Shown here in pieces: positions 63,006 to 64,000 of a DNA stretch of 64,000 nt (position 1 is the stretch's first letter; each line of letters starts with the position of its first letter). The translations under genes were made by a program, and so were the position numbers. Under the pieces are notes generated by a model. It saw only the letters and a list, made by a program, of their open reading frames with translations, did no database searches and was not told where the DNA came from. This DNA is from Scortum barcoo (taxonomy: Eukaryota > Chordata > Actinopteri > Centrarchiformes > Terapontidae), in NCBI GenBank assembly GCA_023238725.1, contig CM041553.1, forward strand, positions 6,533,001 to 6,597,000, in the 5' to 3' direction.

Positions 63006-64000
63006 GTAGGTGACATGTTTGTGAAAGCCAGAGCTGGAGTGAGTTAAAACACGAGGCTGTCCGCACAATGACATTCAGTCTGATTTTTTTTTTTTATTTT
63101 TTATGCTTGCCCACATGTGTAGTCAGCTCCATGTGAACCTGACTGTCACAGACTGACAGAAAGCTTTCATTCACTGTGTCATTGCGTCTGGCCGCCAGCA
63201 CACTGGGATCTGTCTGAGTTTCTGTCATGTGATGTCAGGTTTCTCCAAGCATGCTCTGCATCACTCTCAGCCTGCGTGGACAGACTGGTTCGGTGTTTTC
63301 CACCAGCCCAGTCACACAGACTCCTTCCTGGGCACTGACCTGCTGCTGAGGATGGTGTTATGGGTCAGCATCATGCATCGTTTTGTCATCCACCCTCATG
63401 TTTCACAGTCTGGCGCCTTGTGTCCTTTCACTGGCACTGAAATAGACAGAGAATAGAGCAGCTCAGATCAAACTCATTAACACTGACTGACATGCTCAAT
63501 GCAACAAAGTTATTTCCTTTATTAATAATAAAATGTTCAGGTTCAGTTGTGGCTAAAGAAATTATTTTAAAATACTTGTTACAGCATATTGTGAAGAGAA
63601 AAAAAAATGTTGTCAAATCCAGCTGTGACGTCACTGTCTTCGTCTCATTTGCCATGTAAAAATTAATTTAGCAGTCCTGGGTCATTATCTGATATTATTG
63701 TTTATCTTCACTTCAGAAATGCCGCTAGAGTTGTTTTCTCAGTTCTGTAGTGTAAATGATAATACATATAATCAATAAGAGACATAAAAATAACAGATAT
63801 GATCACTTGACAATATCTGGGTTAGTTTTTCAAAGTTATAAGACTTTGTTTACTAAATTCTGGCCTAAAAACTGGAATTGAATTAAGAAAAACTGTCAAG
63901 CTGTGTCATGGGTCGATACATTGTCCTGTGTTTGTGGACATAAACAAATATCCCAGTGAATGCCTCTTTGGCTGCTCACAGCTCCAGTCACCAGGTGTCC
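63006..64000 (+). other. Intron candidate to the window edge
   Basis: No second exon is evident in the remaining kilobase. The open frame at 63229-63456 (MMSGFSKHALHH...) lacks a domain and convincing splice sites. The sequence is most simply the start of a long first intron. Confidence 0.45.

Noticed and set aside
63229..63456. A 75-residue frame near the right edge
   Set aside because: No domain, no convincing splice acceptor, and it lies where an intron is expected.

Overview
The window is genomic DNA of a ray-finned fish, probably a percomorph teleost. Genes are split by GT-AG introns. The repeats are typical of teleosts: a Tc1 transposon, CR1/L2-group LINE copies, a SINE-like repeat with a tRNA-like head, hAT-like short elements, a retrovirus-type LTR element and long AT, CA and TC microsatellites. 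Gene content matches human chromosome 19p13 (ACP5, SYCE2, GCDH, SLC44A2, ODAD3), which supports the calls.

Layout, left to right. (1) The last coding exon of acp5 (+) enters from the left edge. (2) A mostly empty 4.7 kb follows. (3) A two-exon minus-strand gene encodes a 164-residue single-pass membrane protein that I do not recognise. (4) syce2 (+; meiotic synaptonemal complex) and gcdh (-; mitochondrial glutaryl-CoA dehydrogenase) are tail to tail, the same neighbour pair as in human. (5) A repeat-rich spacer holds a SINE-like repeat and a LINE copy. (6) slc44a2 (+; choline transporter-like protein 2) covers about 28.5 kb in 22 exons and has two alternative last exons. Its first intron holds an 8.3 kb defective endogenous retrovirus inserted into an older LINE remnant. 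Intron 14 holds another LINE interrupted by a Tc1 element. (7) odad3/ccdc151 (+; outer dynein arm docking) has 13 exons and a perfect RFX X-box just upstream. (8) The right end has two promoter-like GC/CCAAT regions and three isolated 5' exon candidates on the + strand. These may be alternative first exons of a gene that runs off the edge; synteny suggests an rgl3-like gene, but the sequence does not prove it.

The host genes are unrelated housekeeping or tissue-specific genes and do not form one pathway. The points most worth a second look are: a pair of compensating indels (+2 then +1) that breaks exon 3 of gcdh beside an (AT)n tract; the duplicated alternative terminal exons of slc44a2, one with a long Glu/Lys-rich tail; the ciliary X-box of odad3; the nested transposons; and the unrecognised membrane protein gene. 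I saw no CRISPR array, prokaryotic operon or clearly new multi-gene system.
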